Assembly (NCBI GenBank): GCA_036250195.1
Contig: JAVHZZ010000006.1
Location: 158,837,724-158,901,723 of the forward strand
Direction: 5' to 3'
DNA from: Mixophyes australis
Lineage: Eukaryota; Chordata; Amphibia; Anura; Limnodynastidae
Length of the DNA: 64,000 nucleotides
Part shown: in pieces, positions 9,633 to 20,732 of the stretch
Position numbering within the stretch: the first letter of the stretch is position 1
How the letters are laid out: each line of letters begins with the position of its first letter
Made by a program: the position numbers and the translations under genes
The notes under the pieces: generated by a model
What the model saw: the letters and a program-made list of their open reading frames with translations, nothing else
Told to the model about the DNA's origin: nothing
The model's database searches: none

Positions 9633-12600
9633 CTACTGAGGCAAGATGTCGTCCTCATCCTCATCCTCTGATTCCTCGCCCCCTTCAGTGTGTACTTCCT
9701 CATCGTCACACATTATCAATTCGTCCACGCTGGACTCCACAATCACAGGTCCCTCTGTAGTCTCTGGAGGCCAGTGCTGGTCTTGATTGAAGAATTGATA
9801 ATTCATTTTTATGAACATCATCTTCTCAACGTTTTGCGGAAGCAACCTCCTTCGCCGCTCACTGACCAGGTTCCCCGCTGCACTAAAAACTCTTTCGGAG
9901 TACACACTGGAGGGGGGACAACTCAGGTAAAATAGAGCCTGTTTTTACAGGGGCTTCCAAACTGCCTTTTTTTCCCTGCCAGTAAGAATAAGGACTGTCT
10001 GACATGTCTACTTGGATGGTGTCAGCAAAGTAATCCTCCACCATTTTTTCAATGGTGACAGCATCCAATGCAGCGACAGTAGACATGTCTGCAATGGTTG
10101 GCAGGTCCTTCAGTCCGGACCAGATGTTCTCAGCATCCCTGCCAGCGGGTCGTTTATGAAATCTCAGCTGTTTCCTCGCAGCCACAGGTGTGGAAGAAAA
10201 TGAAGGAGGAGTTGTTGGTATGTCACAGTCCTCTTCAGAGAACAAACTCCTGACCAGCAGGTCTTTGCACCGCTGTAGACTTGTGTCGGCTGGAAACAGA
10301 GACACAACATACGCTTTAAACCGAGGATCGAGCACGGTGGCCAGAATGTATTCCTCTGACTTTAAAAGAGTGACCACCCTCGGATCCTGGCAAAGCGTAC
10401 GAAGGGCTTCATCCACAAGAGCTACATGCTTTGTGGAATCGCAATGCTTTAACAGCTCCTCCCTCACTTTCGCCAGCTGCTTCTGCAACAGCCTGATCAG
10501 GGGAATCACCTGACTCAAGCTGGCAGTGTCGGAACTAACTTCTCGTGTGGCAAGTTCAAACGGCTGGAGAACCTTGCACAACACGGAAATCAGTCTCCAC
10601 TGCGCTTGACTCAGGCGCATCCCCACTCCTTTGCCTATGTCGTAGGTGGCTGTGTAGGCTTGAATGGCCTTTTGCTGCTCCTCCATCCTCTGCAGCATAT
10701 AGAGGGTTGAGTTCCAGCGCGTCACAACGTCTTGTTTGAGGTGATGGCAGGGCAGGTTCAAGCTTTTTTGATGTTGCTCGAGTCTGCGGTAGGCCGTGGC
10801 AGAATGCCGAAAGTGTCCAGCAATTTTGCGGGCCACCGCCAGCATATCCTGCACACCCCTGTCACTCTTCAGGTAATGCTGCACCACCAAATTTATTGTG
10901 TGGGCAAAACATGGCACGTGCTGGAAATTGCCCATATGTAATGCCCGCACAATGTTACTGGCGTTGTCCGACACCACAAATCCCCAGGAGAGTGTAAGTG
11001 GGGTAAGCCACTGCGAAATTATTTCGCTCAGTTTCTCTAAGAGGCTGTCAGCGTTGTGCCTCTTATTAAAACCAATGATACACAACGTTGCCTGCCTTGG
11101 AACATGCAGGCGTTTTGGAGATGCTGCTGCTGCTGTTGCTGCGGAAGGGGATGCATCTACCCAGTGGGCTGTCACAGTCATATAGTCCTTAGTTTGCCCT
11201 GAACCACTTGTCCACATGTCCGTGGTTAAGCGGACAGTGGGTACAACTGCATTTTTCAGAGCACTGAGGACACTTTTTCGTACTTCTCTGTACATCCCGG
11301 GTATCGCCTGCCTAGTGAAGTGGAATCTCGACGGGATTTGGTACCGGGGACACAATACCTCCATCAACCGTCTAAATCCCACTCCACTGATGGCGGACAC
11401 CAGACGCACGTCTAACACTAACATAGCTCTTACGGCCGCAGTTATCCGCTTTGCCATAGGATGACTACTATGCTCATGGCAAACGACTGTTGTACGGTCA
11501 ACTGTTTAGTGAAAGACGTAGCGTTCTTACGACTTCCCCTCTGGGAAGATGACCGACTACCAGCAGCAGCAGCAGCAGCAGTGGCAGTAGAAGGCTTAGC
11601 GCTGCAGGACCCTCCGGAAAAATCCTGGATTGAAGAGGACTCAGTCATGCCGGTGACATGGCCTGCAGGACTATCTACAATCGAGATCGAGGAGGAAATT
11701 GACGAGGATGGTGTTGCTGGTGTGGATACAACAGGACAAAGGGATTTAGGTGTCCCTGGACTGCTGACGGTCCTAGCCACAGGTCCTGAACTAAACACTG
11801 AATTATGAAGGTTCTTCAGGTGACGTATAAGGGAGGATGTCCCTAGGTGGCCAAGATCCTTACCCCTGCTTATTTGAGCTTTACATAAGGTACATATGGC
11901 CATACATTTGTTGTCCGGATTGGGATAGAAATAATTCCAGACCGAAGAGGTGGATTTTTTGGTCTTCTGCCCAGGCATGACGATGGGCTTTTTCATCCCA
12001 TGGACAACAACTGTTTCCCCCCCTGGTGCCTCATTTAAGATAACCACATCAGCATCCTCCTCATCAAGTTCCTCCTCAGCGCCAGCTACATCAATATCCT
12101 CCTCCCGGTGTACAACATTCACACCTTCATTAGCCAAATCTGTAACTGAACTGTGGGTGATCCTTCCAGCATATGCAGAGGGCGTGCTGCAAATGGTGGA
12201 AGGAGCCACCTCTTCCCGTACAGTGATGGGAAGGTCAGGCTTCGCAACCACCAACACCCTTGGACTCGCCTTGGGGATTTGTGATGACATCTCTTTAGAA
12301 GGCAGAGTTGTTTGCTGTGTTCTTGATGACAGCTTAACTCTTTTACATTTTTTAGAGGGGGGGGGGAGGGCTTAGATCCTTGGGTGAGGCTGAACCACTA
12401 ATCATGAACACGGGCCAGGGCCTAAGCCGTTCCTTGCCACTCCGTGTCGTAAATGGCATATTGGCAAGTTTACGTTTCTCCTCAGATGATTTTAATTTCC
12501 TTTTTTTGCTAATTTTAGTGAACTTTGGCTTTTTGGATTTTACATGCCCTCTACTAGGAGATTGGGCATCGGCCTTGGCAGACGACGTTGATGGCATTTC

Positions 12601-12744
12601 ATCGTCTATGTCATGACTAGTGGCAGCAGCTTCAGCATTAGTAGGAAGTGGTTCTTGATCTTTCCCTACTTTATCCTCCAAATTTTTGTACTCCATTATA
12701 TGCAGCACAAGAGAGCGTACCCCTAAACCACACACACCCAGCAA
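9633..12744 (-). pseudogene. hAT transposase (BED finger), frameshifted
   Basis: Three to four open segments on the minus strand form one hAT (Ac-like) transposase. 12744-12352 is a basic N-terminal region ending in a proline run next to a poly-C tract. 12290-11442 contains a BED zinc finger (WNYFYPNP...CTLCKAQI...LIRHLKNLH). 11457-9883 is the RNase H-like core with TTDMWTS, VSDNASN, CFAHTINLVV, TRWNSTLYML and LDPRFKAYVVSLFP. 9905-9633 holds the hATC dimerisation tail (SERVFSAAGNLVSERRRRL) ending in an acidic stretch. The core and tail are separated by a frameshift near the A/G run at about 9970 plus an in-frame TAA. A second frameshift lies about 11480-11520, and the poly-C near 12352 marks a third or an intron. 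The protein is therefore inactive as it stands. Confidence 0.9.
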
Positions 12745-12790
12745 AGGCTTTAAAAATTATATGCGGCACAGGACAGTACCACTGGACTGG

Positions 12791-13740
12791 AGTTATACAG
12801 CAGTACAAATTCCTTGATACTGCAGGAACAGTGAACGTAGTTTAATATTGCAGTACTAATATTTCTGGACTGCAGGAACAGTGAACGTAGTTTAATATTG
12901 CAGTAATAATATTTCTGGACTGCAGGAATAGTGAACGTAGTTTAATATTGAAGTAATAATTTTTCTGGACTGCAGGAACAGTGAACGTAGTTTAATATTG
13001 AAGTAATAATATTTCTGGACTGCAGGAACAGTGAACGTAGTTTAATATTGCAGTACTAATATTTCTGGACTGCAGGAACAGTGAACGTAGTTTAATATTG
13101 AAGTAATAATATTTCTGGACTGCAGGAACAGTGAATGTAGTTTAATATTGCAGTAATAATATTTCTGGACTGCAGGAACAGTGAACGTAGTTTAATATTG
13201 AAGTAATAATATTTCTGGACTGCAGGAACAGTGAACGTAGTTTAATATTGCAGTACTAATATTTCTGGACTGCAGGAACAGTGAACGTAGTTTAATATTG
13301 AAGTAATAATATTTCTGGACTGCAGGAACAGTGAATGTAGTTTAATATTGCAGTAATAATATTTCTGGACTGCAGGAACAGTGAACGTAGTTTAATATTG
13401 AAGTAATAATATTTCTGGACTGCAGGAACAGTGAACGTAGTTTAATATTGAAGTAATAATATTTCTGGACTGCAGGAACAGTGAACGTAGTTTAATATTG
13501 CAGTAATAATATTTCTGGACTGCAGGAACAGTGAACGTAGTTTAATATTGCAGTAATAATATTTCTGGACTGCAGGAACAGTGAACGTAGTTTAATATTG
13601 AAGTAATAATATTTCTGGACTGCAGGAACAGTGAACGTAGTTTAATATTGCAGTAATAATATTTCTGGACTGCAGGAACAGTGAACGTAGTTTAATATTG
13701 CAGTAATAATATTTCTGGACTGCAGGAACAGTGAACGTAG
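12791..13740. repeat. 50-bp satellite array in hAT 5' region
   Basis: About 19 head-to-tail copies of an exact 50-bp unit (CTGCAGGAACAGTGAACGTA core). Variant units (CAGTACTAAT, AAGTAATAAT, CAGTAATAAT, GAATGTAG) repeat in the same order at 13051-13250 and 13251-13450, a 200-bp higher-order duplication. Inverted-orientation copies occur at 56400-56560 in the related derivative, so the repeat belongs to the transposon. Confidence 0.95.
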
Positions 13741-13987
13741 AGCACAGGACACAGCACCACTGGACTCAGCAGGACAGAGCACTGGACAAAGCACCACTGG
13801 ACTCAGCAGGACAGAGCACAGGACAAAGCACCACTGGACTCAGCAGGACAGAGGAAAAGGACACAGCACCACTGGACTCAGCAGGACAGAGCACTGGACA
13901 AAGCACCACTGGACTCAGCAGGACAGAGCACAGGACAAAGCACCACTGGACTCAGCAGGACAGAGGAAAAGGACACAGCACCACTAA
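13741..13987. repeat. CACCACTGGACTCAGCAGGA tandem repeat
   Basis: Units of about 34-41 bp containing CACCACTGGACTCAGCAGGA, arranged in a longer period of about 120 bp that ends in GAGGAAAAGGACACAG. It lies between the 50-bp array and the GC-rich 5' terminus of the hAT. The 154-codon frame across it is a repeat translation. Confidence 0.85.
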
Positions 13988-14223
13988 AAACCCAACCTCA
14001 TGCTACCCTGACCAATGCCCGACTGAAGATGGCGGCGGCAAGCAGGAAATTTATAGAATCCGAGTATCGCGAGATCCGACGGCGGGATTTGGAGTCAGAG
14101 CCTCGTTTTCACTGTTTCTCCCCACCGGAAATACCCGAACAGTGCTCGGATCGTCCTCGGATCTGCACTGTTCGGGTGGGCTCGGATTGCGATAATCCGA
14201 GCCCGCTCATCGTTAGTTTTAAA

Positions 14224-15502
14224 TTAATTTTGTTTCATTTTCTGTGTACATAGAGCCTCATTTATGTAGTGCACAGACCCTGTGTACACATCAAGGTGCA
14301 TGCCAACCCTCCACTTTAGGGAGACACCTCTGCACATTATAAGTACACCTAGGTGTGTGGGGAGGTGAAAATCGTCTTAAGATTTGCACTATGCAAAACT
14401 TAAACCTCACATTAAAGTCTAAACTCATACTTCTTTAGAACCATTTCTTTCATTACATGAATGTACATATTTCTCCTAAAATACTGCTCTGTTTAGCCTC
14501 TTTTGTAATGGAGTGAGATTCTCCACATAGCACCTGTAAAAATGTACCCTCTACCCCCATTATTTAATTTAAATAAACCTGTTTTTCAAAGTTAAAACAT
14601 GTTTCTGTACTACTAAAGCTAGATGCATTGGTGGACCTACTCAATTCTTTGTAAGGAATGCCCTCAACCCCTCCCCTTGGCTTGTGTAACATCTGCTCTT
14701 CAGCAAATGTTCTCCATAAATATATGTAGGCACACTTTTGCAAATCTATTTTGAAAGTACTTAATAGTTTTGTGCTTCGTACTTGATCTCAATAGTCTGA
14801 AAATATGTACAATTGCATGTTGCTAGATACCAACATGCTGGAGTGTGTAAAGGTGGCCAAACTGGACATGATCTGCCCATTCGGCTGCTCGGCCTAGACT
14901 GTTAGACCTCTTTGACGTCACAGGGGCCTGTTTGTGCTGTTGAAATATGTCCCAAACAAAGACGGATAGCTTTCACCCTTCAACCAGGTTAATGAACATG
15001 CCCGATAATGATCCTATCTATAACTATTGGATTTTTGTTGAGCATCTGGTTAATTTTAATATGACAAACAATGTGATAATGGGTCAATTTCCAGATTTGG
15101 TGCTTATATTACAATGTGCATGACCAACATTAGAATAGGTGTTACTTACTTGTAGAGGTGGTGATTCAATAAATTAATATTACAGGTAGAAGATAAGTGA
15201 ATTTTTCACCTGAGAACAGGGCAACTATTTTGAATGAATGAATGAGCAGATGAAATTTAGATCTTTCCCAGTATTGTGTTATGACATTCATGTTTGTTTT
15301 GTGATACTGCCACTTGAAGCTTTGTTTATTTCATGCTGCATTCTACCCTGTGAAAGATTTCTGTGTTTAAACATTTGTTTTTATTTGGTTATTTTCTTAT
15401 ATCTTGTTTGGCAATAACAGTAACTGCAATTAGTCCAGCTATTGTGCATTTAGAGTGTTGGTTCCTATGATCATCCCTTACTAAACTGTGTGCGAAATAT
15501 AT
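14224..15502. other. No recognised feature
   Basis: AT-rich sequence to the right of the hAT. No gene, RNA, complete inverted-repeat element or long open frame was recognised. Confidence 0.5.
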
Positions 15503-15840
15503 ACAGTCATGGCCAAAAGTTTTGAGAATGATACAAATATTGGTTTTCACAAGGTTTGCTGCTCCAGTGTTTTTAGACCTTTTTGTCAGATGTTGCTGTG
15601 ATACACTGATGTAAAATTATAAGCATTTCATAAGTGTCAAAGGCTTTTATTGACAAGTACATTAAGTTTATGCAAAGAGTCAATATTTGCAGTGTTGACC
15701 CTTCTTTTTGAAGACCTCTGCAATTCGCCCTGGCATGCTGTCAATCAACTTCTGGGCCACATACTGACTGTTGGCCACCCATTCTTGCCTAATCAATGCT
15801 TGGAGTTAGTCAGAATTTATGGGTTTTTGTTTTTGTCTTG
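15503..15840 (-). mobile_element. Tc1/mariner remnant
   Basis: Begins after TA with the Tc1-type terminus ACAGTCATGGCCAAAAGTTT. On the minus strand the C-terminal end of a Tc1 transposase can be read (RQEWVANSQYVAQKLIDSMP) followed by a basic region, a stop and the terminus. Only one end is present; the rest of the transposase and the other terminus are missing. Confidence 0.8.
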
Positions 15841-16823
15841 TCATTTTAGCTTTCATAACTCCAGGCAAGTTACGAGGAAGTTTAATATTGGCCTCTTGTC
15901 CTGGTGTCAATTGCTTTTTACCCCATTTATTAGCCCTGGGTGTGACTGGGGTAGATCCATAGTGCAGAACTATTAATCAGCAGTGTCATCTGATAATACA
16001 GTCATTTCCATCAATGTACTTTTAGCTGATAGACTTAATGCAATACTATGAATAAACATCTCATTTGAGAGTACAATCACTGCAAAGCAAGACAGGGAGC
16101 CAAAAGCAGGCTACAGGCTTCTGATTAGTGAGGATTTCACAAGGATTAGAAAATAATTGGTATAATTGAGAGAGGGGGGTGGGGGTGGAGCTGAAAAAAA
16201 TGTCTTCAGGAACTATCTAACATTTCATAATTTATTTTCCTTTTGTGTGGATTTGATGAAAATCGGTGAAGGTGGTAATAAATCTCAGTCCGTCAAGGTG
16301 GGAAATCACAGCATAGAGCAGGATCAATACATTTCTACTCCTGTCAACTGAATGTACATAGAGAACACAACAGGATCACCGTATGAGATGCAAACAGCTG
16401 ACAGCAGGGCAGTAGAGACTGTATTTTACATAACATTCAGTGTTCATGTCTAGGAGGACGGTAAGGTTGTCTGGTGAACTGTTTAGGCTGGGTCATAAGA
16501 GCTAACTTTTCTAAATGATTGCAGATGCTCAAGTTAATAGAACACCCCCAACCCCCACACTAATATATCTATATATATATAGAAGACTAAACGCTGCTCC
16601 TCACCTTTATAAATACAAACACAAAATACACAAACAAATTTGGCAAAATGTTTGCAAATGATTCTTTTGTGTACTTGATTATAACTACTGACTAGATTTT
16701 CCTCATTTCTTGAGCTTTTTGGTTTGGCTTATTTAGGCATTTTGGGTGGCAGTTAACATTTATAACATCCTTTATTATTCCAAATTGACTAAATTTTTGA
16801 TCCATTCATTTTATTGGGACTTA
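15841..16823. other. No recognised feature
   Basis: AT-rich, with a G-rich run at 16170-16190 and a short TA run at 16565-16580. No coding or repeat feature could be named. Confidence 0.5.
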
Positions 16824-16997
16824 GGGCTAGCTTTACTAAGCTGTGGGTTTAAAAAAGTGGGGATGTTGCCTATAGCAACAATCAGATTCTAGCTTTCATT
16901 TATTTAGTACCTTCTACAAAATGATATATAGAATCTGATTGGTTGCTATAGGCAACATCCCCACTTTGTCAAACCTGCAGCTTAGTAAATCTAGCCC
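16824..16997. mobile_element. PIF/Harbinger-type MITE with TTA duplication
   Basis: 174 bp, nearly palindromic: GGGCTAGCTTTACTAAGCTG at the left and its complement at the right, with internal arms GGGGATGTTGCCTATAGCAA and complement. It is flanked by TTA on both sides (16821-16823, 16998-17000), the TWA target of PIF/Harbinger elements. Confidence 0.92.
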
Positions 16998-17246
16998 TTA
17001 GTGTTAAATTGGTAGGATTATATTTACCTAAAAGGCAAATGGCTGCTTAACTGCACAGCAAGAAGCAGCAAACTTATGAAGGATTGAGCTGGATAAAGCC
17101 CGACGACAAACTATGATAGATGACCAAATAGAACATGATTGTCATCGTCATGAAAATCTGACTCCTCAGCAAATTACAGGAAAAACAAAGAGCAACAGGA
17201 TAGAGGTAATATCACATCAATGCCTGTAAAGTCAGTGAACAAGATA

Positions 17247-17435
17247 CAGGGGAGGGCTGGCAAATTTTAGCCCAAGGAGCAAGACTCGACTCAGCAGCCT
17301 ATTAAGAACATTTTAAAGGAAAAAAAATGCAGGTGACACAGTGACCCAGCCAAAGGTAGCTCAATATGTGACCAGTCCAGAGGGCAGATGTCCCCGGTGC
17401 CCCCCCCCCCCCCCCCGACCCCCAGCCTGCCCCTG
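17247..17435. mobile_element. hAT MITE (CAGGGGAGGGCTG family)
   Basis: Left end CAGGGGAGGGCTGG, right end CAGCCTGCCCCTG, with a poly-C run at 17400-17416. Same family as 21383-21546, which has a clean target duplication; none is evident here. A fragment of a third copy is at 60199-60288. Confidence 0.8.
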
Positions 17436-17749
17436 ATATGAACATTCAAAAAACTCAACTTTTCCGTCATTTTGATGGGCTTTTAACTAGAGATGCTCGG
17501 GCTTGGTTCTCCTAGAACCGAGCCCATCCGAACTCCACCGATCCGAGTATGGAGCCGAGCTGCTCGTTACTTTCGCGGGGCCTCGGAAGTGAAAACGTTC
17601 CGTCATCTGATCTTGTGAGTTTTGGATTCTATAAGTACCACCGTCCACGGCGATCCGGGGCAATTTCACAGAGATGCTCAGAACAGGTAGCACGATTCTT
17701 GGCAGTCTCTAGTGCAGTTGAGCAGCGTCATATTTAAACAGTAAGAGGA

Positions 17750-18440
17750 GGAGTAGCAGTTTTCTTAAAAGTCTCCAGTGACATTCTACTGAGTTATAGC
17801 TCACAAAGAAACAGGAGAGGTCCCAGTGTTGTTGCCAGTCTACAGTCTGCTATAGCTCCATTGCTAATTGTCATTGCCGAAATAGTAATAATAGGGCTGT
17901 CAGTGTACTTCAAAATCTGCAGTCACATTGTACTGTGTTATTATAGCTCACACAAAAACAGGAGAGGTCCTAGTGTTGTTGCCAGTCTACAATCTATGTG
18001 CCATTGCTTGGTTGCTAATTGTCATTGCTGAAATAGAAATAATAAGGCTGTCAGTGTTCTTCAAAATCTGCAGTGACATTGTACTGTGTTATTATAGCTC
18101 AGCCAGAAATAGGAGAGTTGTTAGTGTTAAGTGTTGAAACAGAAATTCAAATAATAGGGATGGCAGTGTTTTTAAAACTCTCCAGACACATTCTACTGTG
18201 CCATAACTCACCCAGAAATAGGAGAGGTGGCAGTGTTTAGTGCTGAAACAGAAATTGTAATAATAGGACTGTCAGTGTTCTTAAAAGTCTCCAGTCACAT
18301 TCTACTGTGCAATAGATCACCCAGAAATAGGAGAGGAGGTGGCAGTGTTTACTGCTGAAATAGAAAATATACTAATAGGGCTGTTAGTGTTCTTAAAAGT
18401 CTCCAGTCACGTTCTACTGTGGCATAGTTCATTGTATCGC
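17750..18440 (+). repeat. Subterminal degenerate tandem repeats of hAT
   Basis: Six diverged units, each with TCCAGTNACATTCTACTGTG and AGGAGAGGT...AGTGTT motifs, spaced about 148, 148, 113, 110 and 111 bp. They occupy the same position as the 50-bp array in the other hAT. Confidence 0.8.
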
Positions 18441-18720
18441 TACCTTTTGGCGACTATGCTTGATCCTAGGTTTAAGAGCTATGTCTTCTCTTTATTTCCA
18501 ACTGTCCCAGATCACAAGATATGCAATGAGCTCCTGGTGAGCAAGTTGACAGCTGAAGTGGTACCTGACATAACGGCGCCCCCTCCTTCAGTTTCTCAAG
18601 CTACTGCTGATAGGAAATAACTAAGCTTTTCTATGAGACGAAAGAATGATGCAAATTATTCAGCAGAACATTTTCACATTTGGTCTGGTCTAAAAGAATT
18701 GGCCAAAAATCGTGACAGCT
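18431..18720 (+). pseudogene. hAT transposase remnant
   Basis: A plus-strand fragment of the transposase core, including LLATMLDPRFKSYVFSLFP, which aligns with the segment before the C-terminal tail in the first hAT (ILATVLDPRFKAYVVSLFP). A stop at about 18618 interrupts it, and a further homologous stretch (HFHIWSGLKELA) follows. The BED finger and the hATC tail are absent; only about 100 codons survive. Confidence 0.85.
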
Positions 18721-19185
18721 CTGTCGTAAAATGAACTACAAATTCCACAAGTAAAGCCTTTACTGGCATTTAGATCAAAGTACAGAGACTTCTGTAATGG
18801 TGGAATTCAGCCAGGATTAATTAGTATTGAGTGATGATGATGTACGCACTGATGAGGGTGAATATGATGACAGTGTAGATTGCAGGTGCTGAGATCTAGC
18901 TGAGAGAAGGGAGCTAGCTGATGCTGGAATGCTTACTAATATTTGGGTAAAATTACATGTTGACAATTTTATGTTTTTCTACATGAAAATTTCACCTTTT
19001 TTAAAGATGTGTTTTTTTCTTTAAAAAGGTAAAAGATTTGTTTTACATTTTTGTTTTTGACATATATGTTACAGAGACTTCTGTAATGGTGGTTTCCTGC
19101 GGGGTTGAATTAATATTGTGTTATGATGATGTACACACTGATGAAGGTGAGGATGAGGCTGAAGATGATGACAACAACATCTTGC

Positions 19186-19401
19186 CTCTTGTTTTGTGGG
19201 GGGCCCAAACAAACCAATCACTTCAGCCTCAAAAGTGGCAATCCTTGTCGCTGAAGTGCTTGGCTTGTTAAAGTGTGCATGTCCATTTTAAGATCCATTT
19301 TAAGGGTGCGTGGGAGGGTCCTAAGAACAATTCCATCTTGCACCACTTTTCCTTTCAGCTACCGCTGTGTGCCAATGTCACCTACATGTGGTATAGTGCT
19401 G
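19186..19401 (+). repeat. hAT 3'-region copy 1 flanking NSMCE2
   Basis: Begins CTTGTTTTGTGGGGGGCCCA, includes the hairpin at 19210-19267, and ends at GTATAGTGCTG, where NSMCE2 similarity starts. It is similar in the same orientation to 20036-20258 (roughly 85% by eye). Confidence 0.85.
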
Positions 19402-19974
19402 AAGTTTGTTTTCAATCATCGTTTCAATTGCTTCTCTCTCACACGTGTGATCACATACTTTGATTTTCACTGGGTTCACCATCTCCAACTGTGTTATAGG
19501 AGTGCTCTGGGTGACGGCGATCTCCACATCTTCATCTTCCAAATCTTCGTCTGCAGGAGGCGGTGACACATCCATTTGTTTTCTCAGGTCTCTTAGCTCT
19601 TCTTTAAACTGGACATATTTATCATCCTGCCTCAGGGCCTCCTCTGTATTATTCTTCTGAAGCGCAGTGTATCTCTCGTGTACAAGTTCTCTTAAATCTG
19701 GGATCTCATCCGGTGGGTCACATTTTAATTTAAGTACAGTCTCCTTAACTGCTTCTATATAATTGTTTAAATCTCTGCTCAATGCAGTGTATTCTAACAT
19801 GACGCGTTCCATGCTGCCCACATGTTCCGTCTCACAGTCTGTCTGAAGCAGATGTAATGCCACTCCAGTTGTAATATCCATTCCTGTGTCTACATAAGTT
19901 TGGCAGTACTTCAGGGATGAGAGGGAGGTATTCAGAGAAGAGAAGGAGATTAAAGATGCAGCACAAGCAGACAT
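19378..19974 (-). CDS. nsmce2: NSMCE2-like open frame, truncated, in transposon
   Basis: A 198-codon frame, start at 19974, stop at 19378. It aligns along its length with vertebrate NSMCE2 (NSE2/MMS21), the SUMO E3 ligase of the SMC5/6 DNA-repair complex. Landmarks: ISFSSLNTSLSSLK near the N-terminus, SGMD-like TGMDITTGVAL, IPDLRELV, KYVQFKEELRDLRKQ, an acidic DEDLEDEDVEIAVTQS linker, then PVKIKVCDHTCEREAIETMI from the SP-RING. Several residues including the Cys before PIT are lost relative to the family, and the frame ends in transposon sequence (about eight codons) before the second zinc-ligand pair. It should thus retain the SMC5-binding helical region but not ligase activity. It is intronless although the host gene has multiple exons, so an RNA intermediate is inferred. 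Expression is unknown; it may be a pseudogene. Confidence 0.9.
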   Translation of the reverse strand: MSACAASLISFSSLNTSLSSLKYCQTYVDTGMDITTGVALHLLQTDCETEHVGSMERVMLEYTALSRDLNNYIEAVKETVLKLKCDPPDEIPDLRELVHERYTALQKNNTEEALRQDDKYVQFKEELRDLRKQMDVSPPPADEDLEDEDVEIAVTQSTPITQLEMVNPVKIKVCDHTCEREAIETMIENKLQHYTTCR

Positions 19975-20035
19975 GGTTTAATAATGCAGAGTTCTTTGAC
20001 AGCACTGTTGGGCTTAAGGCAGCTAAGCTATTGGT

Positions 20036-20258
20036 ACCTTGTTTTGTGGGGGCCCAAACAAACCAAGCACTTCAGCTACAAAAGTGGCACTCCTTGTCGC
20101 TGGAGTGCTGGCTTTGTTAAAATGTACATGTCCATTTCAATATCTTAAATAAGGGTGGGTGGGAGGGCCCAAGATCAATTCCATCTTGCACCACTTTTAT
20201 TTTCTGCCATTGCTGTGTGGCAATGTTTCTTAGATGTGCCATGAACTGCTGTGTGTTT
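20036..20258 (+). repeat. hAT 3'-region copy 2 flanking NSMCE2
   Basis: Direct repeat of 19186-19401 (CTTGTTTTGTGGGGGCCCAA start, hairpin at 20059-20116, CCATCTTGCACCACTTTTA). It continues to TTCTTAGATGTGCCATGAAC, which matches TCACCTACATGTGGTATAG in copy 1, so the copies extend to the NSMCE2 boundary. Confidence 0.85.
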
Positions 20259-20732
20259 GTGCCATTGCTCTGTCGCTTAGCCAGGTCGCTGCAGTCTTTG
20301 TTCGAAAGTGGATGAAAATAATATTATGACCTGTGAGGTGTGCCAAAATTGACTGTAAATGACTGGAAATTAGTGTTATTGAGGTTATTATGTGATTTTA
20401 GCCTATTTTAGTTATTTTTTAAAACAAAATACAGATCCAAAACCAAAACACGAATTTAACCCAGATCCAAAGCCAAAACCAAAACACAGGGGTTAGTGAA
20501 CATCTCTACTTTTAACTAAAATCATTATAACAGTTTTGCTGATATACACTACATATCTATAATGTTTTATAAACAACTTATGTAATGCTTTTAATTTACT
20601 GTATCATGTATTTTTGTCTTTGATATTGCTGTGTTTAAAACATTTATAATTCACCAATTTTGGCTTTTTAAAAAATGTTTGTTAAATTTTGTTAAGTAAT
20701 TTGACTGGCAGCTTTTTAACAAGAGATGTGTG

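Larger units (their letters stand above)
3464..14215 (-). mobile_element. hAT transposon (interrupted by Gypsy element)
   Basis: The transposase is on the minus strand, so the 5' end is at 14215 and the 3' end at 3464. The left terminus reads TAGGGGTGTGCACCGGCCAC; the right ends in GCCCGCTCAT plus a decayed tip. The flanks GTTTTATG (3456-3463) and GTTTTAAA (14216-14223) look like a degraded 8-bp target duplication. The same two termini bound the derivative at 55544-57047, which has a perfect duplication, confirming the ends. Without the nested 5.5-kb Gypsy insert the element is about 5.2 kb. Layout from the 5' end: GC-rich terminus, two tandem-repeat blocks, BED-finger transposase, 3' hairpin, then a 3' terminal region that the Gypsy insertion splits from the transposase. 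Frameshifts make it non-autonomous now. Confidence 0.88.
17488..20508 (+). mobile_element. hAT transposon carrying an NSMCE2 copy
   Basis: A 3021-bp element with termini TAGAGATGCTCGGGC and CATCTCTA, flanked by a perfect 8-bp target duplication CTTTTAAC (17480-17487, 20509-20516). From the left: GC-rich 5' end; five to six degenerate tandem units; a short transposase remnant on plus (18431-18720); a first copy of the 3' region (19186-19401); an antisense NSMCE2 open frame; a second copy of the 3' region (20036-20258); then CCAAAACAC-rich sequence to the 3' end. It is related to but distinct from the hAT at 3464-14215. The intact duplication means the host-gene segment moved or sits as part of the transposon unit. 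Confidence 0.92.

Noticed and set aside
9690..12375. Plus-strand frames of 60-140 codons
   Set aside because: Antisense shadows of the hAT transposase on minus.
12791..13740. Possible CRISPR-like array
   Set aside because: Units are contiguous 50-bp repeats with no unique spacers, in a eukaryotic transposon.
13731..14195. 154-codon frame rich in TGLSRTE repeats
   Set aside because: Translation of the tandem repeat and GC-rich end of the hAT; no homologue known to me.
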